A DNA stretch of 64,000 bases from Mycoplasmatota bacterium (GCA_018622675.1 CP076020.1:496001-560000), one strand, 5' to 3'; positions 51,585 to 61,298 are shown, counted from the stretch's first letter. The notes: generated by a model not told the origin, from the letters alone. Numbers and translations are program-made.

Positions 51585-51613
51585 TTGAAAAAAGGGTATA
51601 TTTACGTTAAAAT
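51585..51613 (+). promoter_or_regulatory. gapA promoter
   Basis: TTGAAA (51585-51590), 17 nt, TAAAAT (51608-51613). Confidence 0.8.
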
Positions 51614-51645
51614 AGAAATGTAATTTAAAATAAGGAGGACATATT

Positions 51646-52647
51646 ATGTCAGTAAAAGTAGCAATTAATGGTTTTGGGAGAATCGGGAGATTAGCTTTCA
51701 GAATTATGTTTGGCAACAAAGATTTTGATATCGTTGCAATTAATGATTTAACAGATGCAGAACAATTAGCATACCTATTGAAATACGATAGTTCACAAGG
51801 AAGATATGACAGAGAAGTTTCATTTGAAGGTAATGAATTAATCGTTGATGGAAAAAGAATCACTATTTTCTCTCAAAGAGATCCAGAACAATTACCTTGG
51901 AAAGAAAAAGAAGTAGATGTAGTTTTAGAGTGTACAGGTTTCTTCGCTTCTGAAGAAGGATCTTCTAAACACATTAAAGCAGGCGCGAAAAAAGTTTTAA
52001 TTTCTGCACCAGCTAAAGGAAATGTTCCTACAGTTGTTTATGGAGTTAATGATCAAGTTCTAACTGGAGAAGAAAAAATTGTTTCAGCTGCTTCTTGTAC
52101 AACAAACTGTTTAGCACCAATTGCAAAAATCTTAAATGATAACTTTGGAATTGAAAAAGGGTTCATGACAACAGTTCACGCATATACAAATGATCAAGCA
52201 ACTTTAGATATTCCTCATCCTAAGGGAATTAAAGCTAGAAGAGGAAGAGCTGCTGCTGCTAATATCGTTCCAACATCTACAGGAGCTGCTGCTGCAGTTG
52301 GAAAAGTATTACCTGAATTAAACGGTAAATTAGATGGTATGGCTTTACGTGTACCAGTTATCACTGGATCAGTAGTTGATTTAGTTGTAGAGTTAAGTAA
52401 AGATGCTACAGTAGAAGAAATTAATGAAGCTGTAAAAAATGCACAATCTGATACAGTAGGATATACAGAAGATCCAATTGTTTCTTCAGATGTTATTGGT
52501 ATTTCTTACGGAACATTGTTTGATGCTTTATCAACAAAAATTATGGAAGTTGATGGAAAACAGTTAGTGAAAATCATTACTTGGTATGATAATGAACATT
52601 CATTTACTGCACAAATGATTAGAACACTAAAAAAATTAGCACAATAA
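51646..52647 (+). CDS. gapA: Glyceraldehyde-3-phosphate dehydrogenase
   Basis: Glycolytic NAD-linked dehydrogenase. 333 aa. NAD-binding AINGFGRIGRLAFRI, catalytic Cys in SAASCTTNCLAPIAK, catalytic His in TTVHAYTNDQ, and WYDNEHSFTAQMIRT at the C-terminus. SD AAGGAGG is 8 nt before the ATG. Codon choice is more biased than in neighbours (many AAA/GAA/GCT and few rare codons), as expected for a highly expressed gene. Monocistronic, with a cre site upstream and a UUCG-loop terminator after it. Confidence 0.97.
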   Translation: MSVKVAINGFGRIGRLAFRIMFGNKDFDIVAINDLTDAEQLAYLLKYDSSQGRYDREVSFEGNELIVDGKRITIFSQRDPEQLPWKEKEVDVVLECTGFFASEEGSSKHIKAGAKKVLISAPAKGNVPTVVYGVNDQVLTGEEKIVSAASCTTNCLAPIAKILNDNFGIEKGFMTTVHAYTNDQATLDIPHPKGIKARRGRAAAANIVPTSTGAAAAVGKVLPELNGKLDGMALRVPVITGSVVDLVVELSKDATVEEINEAVKNAQSDTVGYTEDPIVSSDVIGISYGTLFDALSTKIMEVDGKQLVKIITWYDNEHSFTAQMIRTLKKLAQ

Positions 52648-52656
52648 TTTTTAATT

Positions 52657-52684
52657 AAAAGCATCTTCGGATGCTTTTTCTTTT
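52657..52684 (+). terminator. Terminator after gapA
   Basis: AAAAGCATC / GATGCTTTT closed by a TTCG tetraloop, then T-rich tail. Confidence 0.92.
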
Positions 52685-52695
52685 AAGAGGTTAAT

Positions 52696-53331
52696 ATGGA
52701 TTTTTTTTATGAATGGCTAGATAAGTTAAGAGTTTTAATAGAAAATAATTTTTGGTTGGCGCCTTTAATTGGAATTTTACTGCCTTTTCTTGAGGCTATT
52801 TTTCCTATGTTGCCATTGGCAATCATTATTTCTTTTAATTTAAGTGTATTAGGAATTACTTTTGGAGCCATAGAAGGAACGGTTCTTACTATCACGCTTT
52901 CTACTATAGGTTCGTTTTTAGGTATGTTCTTATTGTATATTATTATTAGATTAACTGTAGCTGACTATTTTGTTAAAAAAATAAAAAAATATGAATATGG
53001 AGAGACTTTTATAAAAGCAGTTCACGGAAAAAGTAATATCTTTATTTTAGCACTATTGTCTAATCCGTTTTTACCATCTTCCATTCTGAATTATGGACTT
53101 TCTCTTTCAAAAATACAAATAAAAAAATATCTATTCTTAACCATTATTTCAAGATTGTTTATTGTTTTGTTTATGGTATTTTTAGGTTCAGTATTTTCAT
53201 TACAAGAAAACCCTTTAAATGTCTTATGGATGATGATTGTATATTTTGTCATTTTAGGTCTGTGGATTATATATCTTCGTTCGAGAAAAGAAAAGAAAGG
53301 CTCATTTTTTGAAAAAAAGATAGATAGATAA
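52696..53331 (+). CDS. DedA/VTT-domain membrane protein
   Basis: 211-aa integral membrane protein with about five hydrophobic segments and the DedA core: the re-entrant-type FLEAIFPMLPLAI, then GSFLGMFLLYIIIRLTVADYFVKK, and FILALLSNPFLPSSILNYGLSLSKIQIKKYLFLTIISRLFIV. DedA-family proteins include undecaprenyl-phosphate and other lipid translocases. The SD AAGAGG follows the gapA terminator closely, so transcription probably comes from partial read-through. It complements the DUF368 protein at 41.9 kb, the other family with that role. Confidence 0.8.
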   Translation: MDFFYEWLDKLRVLIENNFWLAPLIGILLPFLEAIFPMLPLAIIISFNLSVLGITFGAIEGTVLTITLSTIGSFLGMFLLYIIIRLTVADYFVKKIKKYEYGETFIKAVHGKSNIFILALLSNPFLPSSILNYGLSLSKIQIKKYLFLTIISRLFIVLFMVFLGSVFSLQENPLNVLWMMIVYFVILGLWIIYLRSRKEKKGSFFEKKIDR

Positions 53332-53394
53332 TTCTAATTTATACCATAGAGAATATGATTTAAAAATCAAATTATTAAAAGCAATATTTATATT

Positions 53395-53437
53395 CATAAT
53401 CATATCTTTTAGCTAAGACGTGATTATGGATTTTTTT
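53395..53437 (+). terminator. Terminator after the DedA gene
   Basis: CATAATCA / TGATTATG with short inner pairing TCTT / AAGA, then GGATTTTTTT. Confidence 0.7.
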
Positions 53438-53485
53438 AATAAAAATAAATATAAGCATTTAATTCGCATTGAACACACGATAAGT

Positions 53486-53515
53486 TTGTTTAAATGTTGG
53501 GAGCTATGTTATAAT
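53486..53515 (+). promoter_or_regulatory. Promoter of pepP-recD2
   Basis: TTGTTT (53486-53491), 18 nt, TATAAT (53510-53515), extended TGT. Confidence 0.7.
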
Positions 53516-53535
53516 TATATAGAGGTGATTATACA

Positions 53536-54810
53536 ATGAATAAAAATGAATTTATAAGAAGAAGAAAGGCTTTATGCGAAAAATTAGAAGATCAAAGTTT
53601 TGCTTTATTAGCTGCAGGTAAATCTAAACATAAATCTTTAGATCAAATGTATAAATATTTTCCTGAAAGAAGTTTTTATTATTTAACTGGTTTAAAAAAA
53701 GAAAATTTTATTTTATTATTAGCAAAAAATAAAAAGGCGACTTTAGATTTTATATTTATTGAAGAACCTAGCGAATATGCGACAAAATGGTTGGGCAGTA
53801 GAATGACAAAAGAAGAAGTCAGTGATATATCTGGTATTGATGTTAAAAGAATTTTTTATATACGTGAGTTTGAATCTTTCATCAGTAACAACTTACTTTT
53901 AGATTCTAGAAATTTACTTTTAGATAAAGTCCCAGAGACTATATATTTAGATATGTATAGAGCATCTCATATGCAAAAACCTATTAGTTTTTTGACTTTC
54001 CAAAAAGTTATTGAAAATTATCCAGAGTTAAGAATCAAAAATATTAATGATAAAGTTTTCGATATGAGAAGAGTTAAATCAAATGATGAAGTAAATGAAA
54101 TAAGAAAGGCTATTGAACATACAAGAAAAGGTATTTATTCAATTTTTGATTATGCAAAAACCGGTATAAATGAAAGAGAACTAGAAGCTACTTTCGAATA
54201 CAATATCAAGTTATCTGGATCATCTGGCAATTCTTTCGATACTATTGTTGCTAGTGGGAAAAATGCAACGGTATTGCACTATGTAGAGAATAATCAAATA
54301 ATCAATGATAATGAAATGGTATTGTTAGATTTAGGTGCATATCATAATGAATATGCCGCTGATATTAGTAGAACTTTTCCAATTAATGGTAAATTCACTG
54401 AGAAACAAGCCACTTTATATAATATGGTTCTAGATGTGAATAAAAGAACTATTGAGAAAATTAAACCAGGTATTTTTGTAAAAGAATTAAATGATTTTGC
54501 TAAGGATGCTTTAGCAGAAGGTATGATAAAATTAGGTTATATAAAAGAAAAATCTGAAATAAGCAAATATTATTATCATGGTGTAAGCCATTATCTTGGT
54601 TTAGATGTTCATGATGTAGGAACCTATAAAAAGAAAATTGAACCAGGTGTAATTATAACCGTAGAACCTGGTATCTATATTGAAGAAGATCAAATAGGAA
54701 TACGCATTGAGGATGACATTTTAGTAACAGAAGATGGCTATGAAAATTTAAGTAAAAACATTATAAAAGAAGTTGATGAAATAGAAGGATATTTTAACAA
54801 GAAGGAATAA
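53536..54810 (+). CDS. pepP: Xaa-Pro aminopeptidase (M24B)
   Basis: Di-metal peptidase that removes N-terminal residues before proline. 424 aa, with an N-terminal creatinase-like domain (about 1-170) and a pita-bread catalytic domain. The five ligands are visible: Asp in VLLDLGAYHNEYAADISRTFP (two), His in HGVSHYLGLDVHDVG, Glu in TVEPGIYIEE and Glu in GIRIEDDILVT. SD AGAGGTGAT. recD2 starts one base after its stop, so they are cotranscribed. Confidence 0.92.
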   Translation: MNKNEFIRRRKALCEKLEDQSFALLAAGKSKHKSLDQMYKYFPERSFYYLTGLKKENFILLLAKNKKATLDFIFIEEPSEYATKWLGSRMTKEEVSDISGIDVKRIFYIREFESFISNNLLLDSRNLLLDKVPETIYLDMYRASHMQKPISFLTFQKVIENYPELRIKNINDKVFDMRRVKSNDEVNEIRKAIEHTRKGIYSIFDYAKTGINERELEATFEYNIKLSGSSGNSFDTIVASGKNATVLHYVENNQIINDNEMVLLDLGAYHNEYAADISRTFPINGKFTEKQATLYNMVLDVNKRTIEKIKPGIFVKELNDFAKDALAEGMIKLGYIKEKSEISKYYYHGVSHYLGLDVHDVGTYKKKIEPGVIITVEPGIYIEEDQIGIRIEDDILVTEDGYENLSKNIIKEVDEIEGYFNKKE

Positions 54811-54811
54811 T

Positions 54812-57049
54812 ATGACGTATGTTGAAGGAACTATAAAAAGATATTTATTTTATAGTGAAGAAAACTCTTATTCGGTTATTAAAGTCGAAATTGCAGACAC
54901 AAATGATCCGGAATTAATTCGTTACGAACCCACAATCATTGTTTGTGGGTTTTTTCCTAAGTTAGATAGTCATTCCAATTATAAATTTCAGGGGGAAATT
55001 AAACATCACGAAAAATATGGATTACAATTCAACGCGAATACATTTGAAAGAATGATTGATCAAACTTACGATGGGGTTATTGACTATTTATCAAGTGATA
55101 TTTTTCCTGGAATTGGTGTTAAAACTGCAGAAAGAATTGTTGACTCAATTGGGATTGATTGTTTAGATAAAATAGCAGAAAACAAAAAAATATTAGATTC
55201 AGTTCCTAAATTAAATCAAAAATTAAAAGAAGTCATTTTTCAAGGGATAGTAAAGAATAGAGAAATGGAAGACACTTTAGTATGGCTATATGGATTTTCT
55301 ATTTCTCCCAACATGGCGATGAAAATATATTCTGAATTTGGGTTGGAAACCAAACAAATCATTAAGGAAAACCCATATATCCTAATGGAAGAAATTGATG
55401 GTATTGGGTTTAAAAGAGCTGATGAGATTGGTTTGAAAATTGGTTTTTCTTATGATTCTGATATAAGAATATCCGCGGTTATATATTATTTGTTAACTGA
55501 ATATATGAATAAATACGGAGATACGTATCTAATAAAAGATGATTTGATTCGTTTTACACTACAATTTTTGAACCATCAACAAATTGACCAAGTCGAAGAG
55601 GATAAGGTAATTTTACAACTTAACTCTTTACTAGAACATGGCAAAATTGTTGAAGAAGAAGATAAAATATCATTAAATTATCTATATTATGCTGAAAAGT
55701 TTATAGCAAAAAAAATGATTGATCTTTCTATGACATTGGATGAGTTAGACGATGTTAAAACACATATCGATGCTTTTGAAAAAATCAATCATATTAGCTA
55801 TACAAAAGCTCAAAGAAAGGCCATTCATCTAGCTCTATCAAACAATTTAAGTATTATCACTGGTGGGCCTGGCACAGGTAAAACAACAGTTATTAAAGGG
55901 ATTATTGATGTATTTAAGATGGTGAAAAATCAAAATCTTGAAGAGTCTGATATACTTCTTGCAGCACCAACAGGAAAAGCTGCAAAGAGATTATCTGAAT
56001 CAACCTTACTCCCTGCAACTACGATTCATAAACTTTTAGGCTATGATTTTGAGGGGCACTTTAAGTTTGATGAACATAACCCTATCAGTGCAAAATTATT
56101 GATTATTGATGAAGCATCAATGATTGATTGTTTACTTATGCGAAAACTGATAGGAGCAATTAAAATAGGAACCATATTTGTATTGGTTGGGGATGCAAAT
56201 CAATTACCTTCTGTAGGACCGGGAGATGTTTTGAATGATCTTATTTTATCTGATTTATTCCCGGTTCAAAGACTTAATATCATTCATCGACAAGCTAAAG
56301 ATTCTAACATCATTTCATTAGCATATGATGTTTTGGAAAAACAAATGAGTGAAGATATTTTAAACAATAAAGATGATCGCGTTTTTGTTCATGCCAAAGA
56401 TACTTATTTAAGCACATCAGTCTTAAAACTAATAGAAAGACTCATTTTGAAGGGCTATGACTTAATAGAAGATATTCAAGTCTTAATACCCATGTATAAA
56501 GGGTTAAATGGGATAGATAGATTAAACGACCTCATACAGGAGACATTTAATGGAGAGTCAAAAGAATTATCAATCACCTTTGGTAATAAGAAGTTTTATG
56601 ATCATGACAAAGTCATGCAATTAGTCAATCAACCAGATAAGAATGTGATGAATGGTGATCAAGGCGTGGTCGTTGGTGTTGATAATGAAAAGGAATTACT
56701 CGTAGATTTTTCTGGAAATATTGTTAGATATAATCGTAAAGAGTTAGATCAAATCACACTAGCTTATGCAACATCAATACATAAGTCACAAGGGTCTGAA
56801 TATAAGGTAGTTATTCTTCCTTTAACGATGGCTTATACCATTATGTTAAGGAAAAAATTATTGTATACAGCTATTACTAGAGCCAAAGAAATGTTGGTTA
56901 TGGTTGGAAATATTGATGCATTTAGAAGAGGAGTATTGGGAAAAGATAGGAAAAGAAATACTCATTTACAAAACTTTTTACAAATTGAAAGTCTATCTAA
57001 AAATGATGATCAAATTAAAATAGAGGATTTTCTCTTGGATAATGAATAA
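54812..57049 (+). CDS. recD2: RecD2-type DNA helicase
   Basis: 5'-3' superfamily 1B helicase acting alone in repair, without RecBC. 745 aa. N-terminal OB-like region YVEGTIKRYLFYSEENSYSVIKVE and helix-hairpin-helix repeats (FPGIGVKTAERIV, IDGIGFKRADEIGLKIG), Walker A ITGGPGTGKTTVI, APTGKAAKRLSE, Walker B LLIIDEASMID, GDANQLPSVGPGDVL, and C-terminal YATSIHKSQGSEYKVVILP. It precedes alaS, the same neighbourhood as yrrC in Bacillus. Confidence 0.95.
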   Translation: MTYVEGTIKRYLFYSEENSYSVIKVEIADTNDPELIRYEPTIIVCGFFPKLDSHSNYKFQGEIKHHEKYGLQFNANTFERMIDQTYDGVIDYLSSDIFPGIGVKTAERIVDSIGIDCLDKIAENKKILDSVPKLNQKLKEVIFQGIVKNREMEDTLVWLYGFSISPNMAMKIYSEFGLETKQIIKENPYILMEEIDGIGFKRADEIGLKIGFSYDSDIRISAVIYYLLTEYMNKYGDTYLIKDDLIRFTLQFLNHQQIDQVEEDKVILQLNSLLEHGKIVEEEDKISLNYLYYAEKFIAKKMIDLSMTLDELDDVKTHIDAFEKINHISYTKAQRKAIHLALSNNLSIITGGPGTGKTTVIKGIIDVFKMVKNQNLEESDILLAAPTGKAAKRLSESTLLPATTIHKLLGYDFEGHFKFDEHNPISAKLLIIDEASMIDCLLMRKLIGAIKIGTIFVLVGDANQLPSVGPGDVLNDLILSDLFPVQRLNIIHRQAKDSNIISLAYDVLEKQMSEDILNNKDDRVFVHAKDTYLSTSVLKLIERLILKGYDLIEDIQVLIPMYKGLNGIDRLNDLIQETFNGESKELSITFGNKKFYDHDKVMQLVNQPDKNVMNGDQGVVVGVDNEKELLVDFSGNIVRYNRKELDQITLAYATSIHKSQGSEYKVVILPLTMAYTIMLRKKLLYTAITRAKEMLVMVGNIDAFRRGVLGKDRKRNTHLQNFLQIESLSKNDDQIKIEDFLLDNE

Positions 57050-57052
57050 TGT

Positions 57053-57081
57053 TTGCAAATAAACAGTAAATATTGTATAAT
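57053..57081 (+). promoter_or_regulatory. alaS promoter
   Basis: TTGCAA (57053-57058), 17 nt, TATAAT (57076-57081). It begins right after recD2. Confidence 0.85.
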
Positions 57082-57086
57082 ATTTT

Positions 57087-57302
57087 TGAAATCTATGATA
57101 AAGATAAGTAGTATATTAATCTTTAAATACAAGAGAGTTTAGTGGTGGTGAAAACTAAACAAAGATTAATTATGAAGCTCCTTTTGAGAGGTGTTAATCA
57201 CACACGTTTGCTCGCGTTAAGAGTTTGAGTGCTAGGTAACTAGAAGTAAGGTGGTACCGCGATTTAATCGTCCTTTATATAGAGGGACGATTTTCTTTTT
57301 TT
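57087..57302 (+). promoter_or_regulatory. T-box riboswitch for tRNA-Ala, upstream of alaS
   Basis: Leader of about 215 nt. Stem I base pairs ATTAATCTTT (57115-) with AAAGATTAAT; distal loop GTGGTGGTGAAAAC; specifier GCT (Ala) at 57177-57179 in TATGAA-GCT-CC. T-box AAGGTGGTACCGCG at 57247-57260. Terminator AATCGTCC / GGACGATT (57265-57291) and T-rich tail follow. Confidence 0.95.
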
Positions 57303-57317
57303 AATGAGGTGAAAAAA

Positions 57318-59951
57318 ATGAAAAATTTAAAAGGACATGAAATAAGAAAAATCTGGTTAAAATTTTTTGAAGACAAAGGTCATCGTATAGAAGAGAGTGC
57401 GTCATTGATTCCCAATAATGACCCAACTTTGCTATGGATGAATTCGGGTGTTGCTGCTTTAAAGCAATATTTTGATGGGCGTGTAGTTCCTAAAAATCCA
57501 AGACTTGTTAATGTTCAAAAATGTATAAGGACAAATGATATCGAAAATGTTGGGAATACTGCTAGACACCACACATTTTTTGAAATGTTAGGTAATTTTT
57601 CAATTGGAGATTATTTTAGAGACGAAGCCATTGATTATGCATATGAAATTTTAACAGGTAAAAAATACTTTGATATTCCATTAGATAAGTTGTATTTTAC
57701 CTATTATCCTACAGATAATGAAACATATGAAAAATGGCTTGAAAAAGGCATTAAACCAGAACACTTAATAGCTTCAGAAAATAATTTTTGGGAGATAGGC
57801 ACTGGACCGTGTGGACCTTGTACTGAAGTGTTTTTTGATAGAGGTCCAAGTTTTGGCAACCATACGACTGATTCAATTAAGAAAGATATTGAGAATGATA
57901 GATATGTAGAACTATGGAATATTGTTTTATCACAATACAATGCTAAAGATGATTTATCGAGAGAAGAGTATCCTGAATTACCAAGTAAAAATATAGATAC
58001 AGGTGCTGGTTTAGAAAGATTTGCATCAGTATTTCAAAATGCTAAAACTAACTTTGAAACTGACTTGTTCTTACCGATTATTAATCGTTTTGCAGAAATT
58101 GCCCATAGTGAATACAATGGTCAAAAATCATTTAAAATAGTGGCTGATCATATTAGAACCATTACCATGGCTTTAAATGATGGCGCAATGATTTCTAATG
58201 AGGGAAGAGGGTATGTCATTAGAAGGTTGTTAAGAAGAGCTGTTAAACACGGAAGACAAAACGGTATTAATAAACCTTTTTTATCTGAATTAGTTACTGT
58301 TGTTATAAATTTAATGAAAGAATTTTATCCTGGTTTAGATGAAAAAGAAGATATCATAAAAAAAATTATCCATAATGAAGAAGTTAAGTTTTTAGAAACA
58401 TTGTCTTCAGGAGAGGAAAAATTATTAGAGATTTTAAAAGCTTCCGAAGAAAAACTTGTGAGTGGAGCAGATGCATTTTTATTATATGACACATATGGTT
58501 TTCCACTTGAGCTTACTGAAGAATACGCAGAAGAAAAAGGGTTTAAACTTGATATTGAAGGTTTTAAAAATGAAATGAAGAAGCAAAAAGAAAGAGCAAG
58601 AAATGCTCGGAATGATGCTTCATCCTTATCTTCTCAAAATAATGAATATTTAGAATTTAAAGAAACATCAGAATTCGTAGGCTATGATAAATTAGAGATT
58701 GAGACAAATATTATTAAAGTCTTTTCTGAAGGTATTGTTTTAAGAGAAACGCCTTTTTATGCAACTTCTGGCGGTCAAATTGCTGATAAAGGAACCATCT
58801 ACACAGATGATTTTAAATACCATGTTATCGATGTGAATAAGTTACCAAATGGTCAGTTTTTACATACAATCAAAGAAGACATATCAAAAGATTTGGAAGG
58901 TTTAATAGTCCAAGCAAAAGTTGATCAAGAAAATAGAGAATTTACTGAATATCATCATTCAGCAACTCATTTATTATTTAAAGTGTTAAGAGATGTTCTT
59001 GGAAAACATGTATCTCAACAAGGATCTCAAGTTTCAAGAGATGGATTAAGGTTTGACTTTAATCATTATGAGAATCTAACAGATGAACAAATTTTAAAAA
59101 TTGAAGAATCAGTAAATCAAATGATTAAAGATAAGTACCAAACATCAACCACTATTTTGACAGTTGATGAGGCAAAAGAAAAAGGTGCAATTGCTGAATT
59201 TGGAGAGAAATACGCTGATAAAGTTAGAACAGTAGACTTGAAATATACACTAGATTTATGTGGTGGAACTCATGTTAAGGATATTTCTGATATAGAAAGA
59301 TTTGCTATTAAAGCTGTATATTCAATAGGATCTGGTATATATAGAATTGAAGCCTTAGCAAATGACAAAGTTGATGATTTACTCAATGAATTAACAGGAT
59401 TAAATGAAGATATCGAAAATTTAAAAATTAAAGCAAATAAAATTCTGAAACAAGCTAAAGAAGAAAATATTGAAATTTCAATTGATTTAAAAGACGATTA
59501 TCATTTTATTGGTTCTTATAAAGACGTTATTCATCAAAGAGAGTTTTTGAAAAAACTACAACAGTCTGTTAAATCATTAGAAAAAGAATATAATCTTTTT
59601 AAAGAAAAACAATCATTAGAAAAAGTTGGCGATTTTTCAAAAGATACTTATGGAAATAAAATTATATCACATGTTAAAAACGTTAATGCATCAGTGCTTA
59701 AACAATTAGCAGATGACTTAATTGTCACTTTGGATAATGGATTTGTGTTACTAGCAACTACTCAAAAAGGAAAAGTAGTATTTGTTGCTAAAAGTAACGA
59801 TTCAACTATTGATGCTGGAAAAATAGTAAGAGAAGCAGCAAAAATATGTGACGGTGCTGGTGGTGGAAGAAAAGATTTTGCTCAAGCCGGTGGAAAAAAC
59901 CCAGAAAAAATTGATGAAGCTTTAGAAAAAGTTAAGGAGCTTATCGAATGA
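57318..59951 (+). CDS. alaS: Alanyl-tRNA synthetase
   Basis: Class II synthetase, 877 aa. Catalytic domain with NNDPTLLWMNSGVAALK, RHHTFFEMLGNFSIGDYF (motif 2 region) and NEGRGYVIRRLLRRAVKHG; editing domain with YHHSATHLLFK and LDLCGGTHVKDI; C-terminal DHHA1 domain with GAGGGRKDFAQAGGK. The start is ATG 57318, 8 nt after GAGG; a GTG at 57309 overlaps that SD. Controlled by the T-box upstream. It overlaps ruvX by 4 nt. Confidence 0.97.
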   Translation: MKNLKGHEIRKIWLKFFEDKGHRIEESASLIPNNDPTLLWMNSGVAALKQYFDGRVVPKNPRLVNVQKCIRTNDIENVGNTARHHTFFEMLGNFSIGDYFRDEAIDYAYEILTGKKYFDIPLDKLYFTYYPTDNETYEKWLEKGIKPEHLIASENNFWEIGTGPCGPCTEVFFDRGPSFGNHTTDSIKKDIENDRYVELWNIVLSQYNAKDDLSREEYPELPSKNIDTGAGLERFASVFQNAKTNFETDLFLPIINRFAEIAHSEYNGQKSFKIVADHIRTITMALNDGAMISNEGRGYVIRRLLRRAVKHGRQNGINKPFLSELVTVVINLMKEFYPGLDEKEDIIKKIIHNEEVKFLETLSSGEEKLLEILKASEEKLVSGADAFLLYDTYGFPLELTEEYAEEKGFKLDIEGFKNEMKKQKERARNARNDASSLSSQNNEYLEFKETSEFVGYDKLEIETNIIKVFSEGIVLRETPFYATSGGQIADKGTIYTDDFKYHVIDVNKLPNGQFLHTIKEDISKDLEGLIVQAKVDQENREFTEYHHSATHLLFKVLRDVLGKHVSQQGSQVSRDGLRFDFNHYENLTDEQILKIEESVNQMIKDKYQTSTTILTVDEAKEKGAIAEFGEKYADKVRTVDLKYTLDLCGGTHVKDISDIERFAIKAVYSIGSGIYRIEALANDKVDDLLNELTGLNEDIENLKIKANKILKQAKEENIEISIDLKDDYHFIGSYKDVIHQREFLKKLQQSVKSLEKEYNLFKEKQSLEKVGDFSKDTYGNKIISHVKNVNASVLKQLADDLIVTLDNGFVLLATTQKGKVVFVAKSNDSTIDAGKIVREAAKICDGAGGGRKDFAQAGGKNPEKIDEALEKVKELIE

Positions 59952-60367
59952 AAAAAATATTAGGTTTGGATTTAGGCTCTAAAACACTTGGAGTTGCAAG
60001 TTCTGATATGTCGCAGACAATCGCATCTAAAGTTAAAACAATTACTTTTGACAATAATAATTATAAAAGAGCGATTATAGAGTTAAAAGAATTGATAGAT
60101 TTCACTCTATATGAGAAAATAGTGTTAGGATTACCTAAAAATATGAATGGATCCTTAGGGACACAAGCTGAAGATACATTAGTTTTTAAAGAAAAACTAG
60201 AAGCTTCTACAAATATAGAAGTTGTGTTATGGGATGAAAGATTAACATCAAAAATGGCAAATGCCATTATGATAACAGCGGATATGAGTCGAAAAAAAAG
60301 AAAGAAAAAAGTAGACTATATAGCAGCTACAATAATATTACAAAGCTACTTAGATAGCAGAAAGTGA
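59948..60367 (+). CDS. ruvX: Putative Holliday junction resolvase / pre-16S rRNA nuclease YqgF
   Basis: 139-aa RNase H-fold nuclease that processes the 5' end of 16S rRNA in E. coli. Marks: ILGLDLGSKTLGVASSD (first catalytic Asp), IVLGLPKNMNGSLG, VVLWDERLTS (Glu) and VDYIAATIILQSYL (last Asp). The ATG overlaps the alaS stop. In Bacillus the small gene yrzL/reoM sits between alaS and this gene; it is missing here. Confidence 0.92.
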   Translation: MKKILGLDLGSKTLGVASSDMSQTIASKVKTITFDNNNYKRAIIELKELIDFTLYEKIVLGLPKNMNGSLGTQAEDTLVFKEKLEASTNIEVVLWDERLTSKMANAIMITADMSRKKRKKKVDYIAATIILQSYLDSRK

Positions 60368-60375
60368 GGAAACAC

Positions 60376-60666
60376 ATGACAGATAAACAAGATACTATCA
60401 TCTTAACTGATGAGTTAGGAAATGAGTTAACTGCAAGAATCATTTTAACTTTTGAATCAGAGGAATTTAACAAATCATATGTTGTCTATAAAATGGATGA
60501 CGATGAAAATGATGAATATCATGCAGCAAGTTTTGATCCAGAAGATGGTGACGAAGGTTCTTTAGGTCAAATCGAAACTGATGAAGAATGGGATTTAGTT
60601 GAAGAAGTTTTAGAAAGTTTCTTAGAAGAAGAAGACGAAGATACTGATTCAAAAGAAGAAAAGTAA
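60376..60666 (+). CDS. DUF1292 family protein (YrzB)
   Basis: 96-aa very acidic protein of unknown function, regularly found after yqgF in Firmicutes. Visible core: DTIILTDELGNELTARIILTF, then YVVYKMDDDE and a Glu/Asp-rich tail. The start is ATG 60376, 6 nt after GTGAGG of the ruvX end; the GTG 12 nt earlier is within that SD. mltG normally follows it; instead trmR begins 2 nt after the stop. Confidence 0.88.
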   Translation: MTDKQDTIILTDELGNELTARIILTFESEEFNKSYVVYKMDDDENDEYHAASFDPEDGDEGSLGQIETDEEWDLVEEVLESFLEEEDEDTDSKEEK

Positions 60667-60668
60667 AA

Positions 60669-61289
60669 ATGAATCAAGATTATTTAAGAAATGTCAATAA
60701 GCCTTTTGAAGAAAACATAGTAAGGGATTTACAAAAACAAGCAAAGGCTGGAAAAATACCAATTATAAGCGAAGAAGGTATTCATTTCTTGATTCAAATG
60801 ATTCAAATTCACAAAGCTAAAAAAGTGCTAGAGATAGGGACAGCCATTGGCTATAGTTCTATTCTTATGGCGCTTTTTACCAATGTGAAAGTAACAAGCA
60901 TAGAAAGAAATGAGACATTATATAAACAGGCAATGACTAATGTTAAAACTGCAAAAGTAGAAGATTTAGTTGAGTTGGTTTTAGCTGATGCAAATGATGT
61001 AGTTATTAATGATTTGGATTATGACATTGTTTTTATAGATGCCGCAAAATCATCTTATATACGCTTTTTTGAAAAGTTTTCAAAGAACCTAAAAAAAGGT
61101 GGCATAATCATTTCGGATAATTTATTATTTAGGGGAATGGTTGCTCATCCCGAGAAAATTGAGAGCAAAAATAGACGACAACTAGTAAAAAAAATTAATC
61201 TTTATAACGAATATATTGTTAATCATCCAAATTTCGATAGCTATATTTATGCTATTGGCGATGGGTTATCAATATCTATTAAGAAATAG
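60669..61289 (+). CDS. trmR: tRNA 5-hydroxyuridine methyltransferase TrmR
   Basis: SAM-dependent O-methyltransferase, 206 aa, that makes mo5U from ho5U at tRNA wobble position 34 (YrrM in Bacillus). Marks: KVLEIGTAIGYSSILMA (SAM site), VTSIERNETLYKQA, YDIVFIDAAKSSYIRFFE (metal Asp) and GGIIISDNLLFRG. It sits just before the two U32 genes that make the ho5U substrate, so the three form a pathway. mltG, which stands between DUF1292 and trmR in walled relatives, is absent. Confidence 0.88.
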   Translation: MNQDYLRNVNKPFEENIVRDLQKQAKAGKIPIISEEGIHFLIQMIQIHKAKKVLEIGTAIGYSSILMALFTNVKVTSIERNETLYKQAMTNVKTAKVEDLVELVLADANDVVINDLDYDIVFIDAAKSSYIRFFEKFSKNLKKGGIIISDNLLFRGMVAHPEKIESKNRRQLVKKINLYNEYIVNHPNFDSYIYAIGDGLSISIKK

Positions 61290-61298
61290 GTGGTAATA

